A stretch of 5,757 nt of DNA from JBIOJM01 sp044450785 (GTDB lineage: Bacteria > Planctomycetota > Planctomycetia > Isosphaerales > Isosphaeraceae). Shown here one piece after another: positions 5,077 to 5,757 of this stretch. The position numbers and the translations under genes were made by a program. The notes under the pieces were generated by a model that saw only the letters and a list, made by a program, of their open reading frames with translations, was not told the DNA's origin and did not search any database. Every line of letters starts with the position of its first letter. Position 1 is the first letter of the stretch. Location: the NCBI GenBank assembly GCA_044450785.1, contig JBIOJM010000483.1, positions 1 to 5,757 of the forward strand. The letters are read 5' to 3'.

Positions 5077-5154
5077 GATCGGCGGACGGAGCCGCCTCCT
5101 ACAGGAGATTTCTCCGACACGACCCCTGTAGGCGCCGGCTCCGACCGGCGAATC
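5077..5154. repeat. REPIN-like pair of inverted REP hairpins
   Basis: Two REP-like units of 29-30 nt face each other across a 19-nt spacer (5106-5124). The left unit is GATC, stem GGCGG (5081-5085), loop ACGGAG, stem CCGCC (5092-5096), then TCCTACAGG. The right unit, read on the minus strand, is GATT, stem CGCCGG (5150-5145), loop TCGGAG, stem CCGGCG (5138-5133), then CCTACAGG. Flanks and loops are conserved, while the stems differ and yet both pair, so changes have been compensated on both sides. Each unit folds alone and the two can also pair with each other. This is the architecture of REPINs, non-autonomous elements moved by RAYT transposases; no RAYT gene is in the window. Confidence 0.7.
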
Positions 5155-5539
5155 CCCTGGGCGACTTCACGATGTCAAGCTGCACCCATCATCGAGGAGG
5201 TCGCGCGTTCGATTGCGAAGCAGGGAGCTGTCTCATCCTCAAGGGAGGACTGATCGAAGCCATTCCGGGACCGGCTCCTGAAGATGGCGGAGCTGCCCAT
5301 GATCGAAAACGGCGACGTGACGGTAAGGGACATTCAGGTCGCTGTTGTCGGACTCGAAAGGACAGGCATTGGAGCCCCAGATCGGTCCCCTTCCCTCAAG
5401 GAACAACAGGCGCTGCAGCTGCATACGCGCCCCTGGTACGTGGCGCGGTCCGAGCTCGAACATTCTGCCTCGCGAGAGCGGATCTGCCGAGCCCAGGCAT
5501 TGCCGTGAGATCCGAACCGCTTCGCTGTGAATGGGTTAG

Positions 5540-5553
5540 GGATGTGTACATCC
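5540..5553. repeat. Interrupted palindrome GGATGT-GT-ACATCC
   Basis: Two 6-bp arms are exact reverse complements around a GT centre. It is 80 nt from the transposase stop, outside or close to the expected end of the IS. It may be a protein-binding site; a chance occurrence cannot be excluded. Confidence 0.3.
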
Positions 5554-5632
5554 TCCGCTCCCACGGAAACCGCTGGCGTTTCATTGCCTGTCCTTCTTGT
5601 CGATTCGGGCGTGTTCAACGCCGAGCTATACC

Positions 5633-5757
5633 TTACGCGGCCATAAGTGCGACATCATCGAATTGCTGGAAATTGAGCGTCATCAACGAGGCCAGTGGCT
5701 CGGCATACTTGGTCGTCAGACCGTCCAGAACCTCTTGGATGGCGGCTTGAAAGTCAC
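5633..5757 (-). CDS. C-terminal end of an IS630-family transposase, runs off the window
   Basis: On the minus strand an open frame enters at the window edge and ends with TAA at 5635-5633, giving 40 residues: DFQAAIQEVLDGL, TTKYAEPLASL, MTLNFQQFDDVALMAA. The ending 'SLMTLxFQxFDxVxLMAA' is the typical C-terminus of IS630-type DDE transposases, after the last catalytic residue. The catalytic Asp/Asp/Glu residues and the start are outside the window. IS630 elements insert at TA. The right inverted repeat should lie within a few tens of bases beyond the stop, perhaps near the TATA at 5627-5630, but it cannot be recognised without the other end. The element brings mobility to this flank and may be connected with the gene-poor DNA beside it. 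Confidence 0.8.
   Translation of the reverse strand, partial: DFQAAIQEVLDGLTTKYAEPLASLMTLNFQQFDDVALMAA

Larger units (their letters stand above)
4867..5632. other. 766-nt stretch without a supported gene
   Basis: This lies between the kinase start and the transposase stop. The open frames here (for instance plus 4884-5750 and 5284-5508, minus 5239-5463) have no ribosome binding site, no recognisable domain and mutually exclusive overlaps. The stretch should contain the kinase promoter. The best -10-like hexamer is GATAAT on the minus strand (4956-4951), but it has no good -35. It also holds the REPIN-like repeat (5077-5154), a 14-bp interrupted palindrome (5540-5553) and presumably the right end of the IS630-type element just beyond 5633. 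Confidence 0.5.

Noticed and set aside
4051..5253. 400-codon plus-strand frame opposite the kinase start.
   Set aside because: It is antisense to conserved kinase motifs and runs into gene-free DNA; no start signal and no domain.
4884..5750. 288-codon plus-strand frame across the gap to the transposase.
   Set aside because: Low-complexity, Arg/Pro-rich peptide that crosses the REPIN and runs antisense into the transposase end; no ribosome binding site.
1..5757. CRISPR array or phage-defence island.
   Set aside because: The only regular repeats are the in-frame TPR units; no short direct repeats with unique spacers and no Cas or defence-type gene apart from the toxin-antitoxin pair.

Overview
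The window reads as a piece of a planctomycete chromosome, most likely from the Isosphaeraceae/Gemmataceae side of the phylum. The main evidence is a large gene on the minus strand for a membrane-anchored serine/threonine kinase. It has the lineage-typical short N-terminal domain (HNLLFG...), a DWG in place of DFG, one transmembrane helix, a coiled coil and a long array of TPR repeats. The high GC content, long gene-poor stretches, REP-like repeats, an IS630-type transposase and a DUF433/DUF5615 toxin-antitoxin pair fit that setting. The taxonomic call is an inference from protein style, not a database result.

Layout, left to right. (1) 1-199, minus strand: the first 66 codons of a gene leaving the window, with a CPWC zinc-ribbon-like motif and a charged helix. 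It has a clear Shine-Dalgarno, a TTGACA promoter, and ATAGGA repeats inside the promoter spacer that look like an operator. (2) About 214-1030: a gene-free stretch rich in palindromes. It includes a 57-nt 3' fragment of a tRNA-Ala-like gene (697-753) with no 5' half, a possible scar of integration at a tRNA, and a perfect 10-bp hairpin (878-904). (3) 1031-1684, plus strand: a two-gene toxin-antitoxin operon with ATGA overlap. The toxin frame closes at 1575, but its C-terminal 37 codons follow in the +1 frame to 1684, so a single extra base breaks it. (4) 1745-4866, minus strand and convergent with the operon: the kinase-TPR gene, split in two frames by one missing base near 3275-3277. (5) 4867-5632: a 766-nt gene-free stretch holding a REPIN-like pair of inverted REP hairpins with compensatory stem changes (5077-5154). 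(6) 5633-5757, minus strand: the last 40 codons of an IS630-family transposase entering from the right.

Together this looks like accessory or remodelled DNA: a sensor-kinase-like protein, a small toxin-antitoxin module, a transposase, REP elements and a tRNA scar. Both larger units carry a one-base frameshift at a one- or two-base run. Either both genes are decaying or the underlying assembly carries indel errors; the sequence alone cannot decide. I see no CRISPR array, rRNA or intact tRNA, and no convincing wholly new system. The most unusual signals are the REPIN with covarying stems, the truncated tRNA with its neighbouring inverted repeats, and the toxin frameshift at a TGA-C context.
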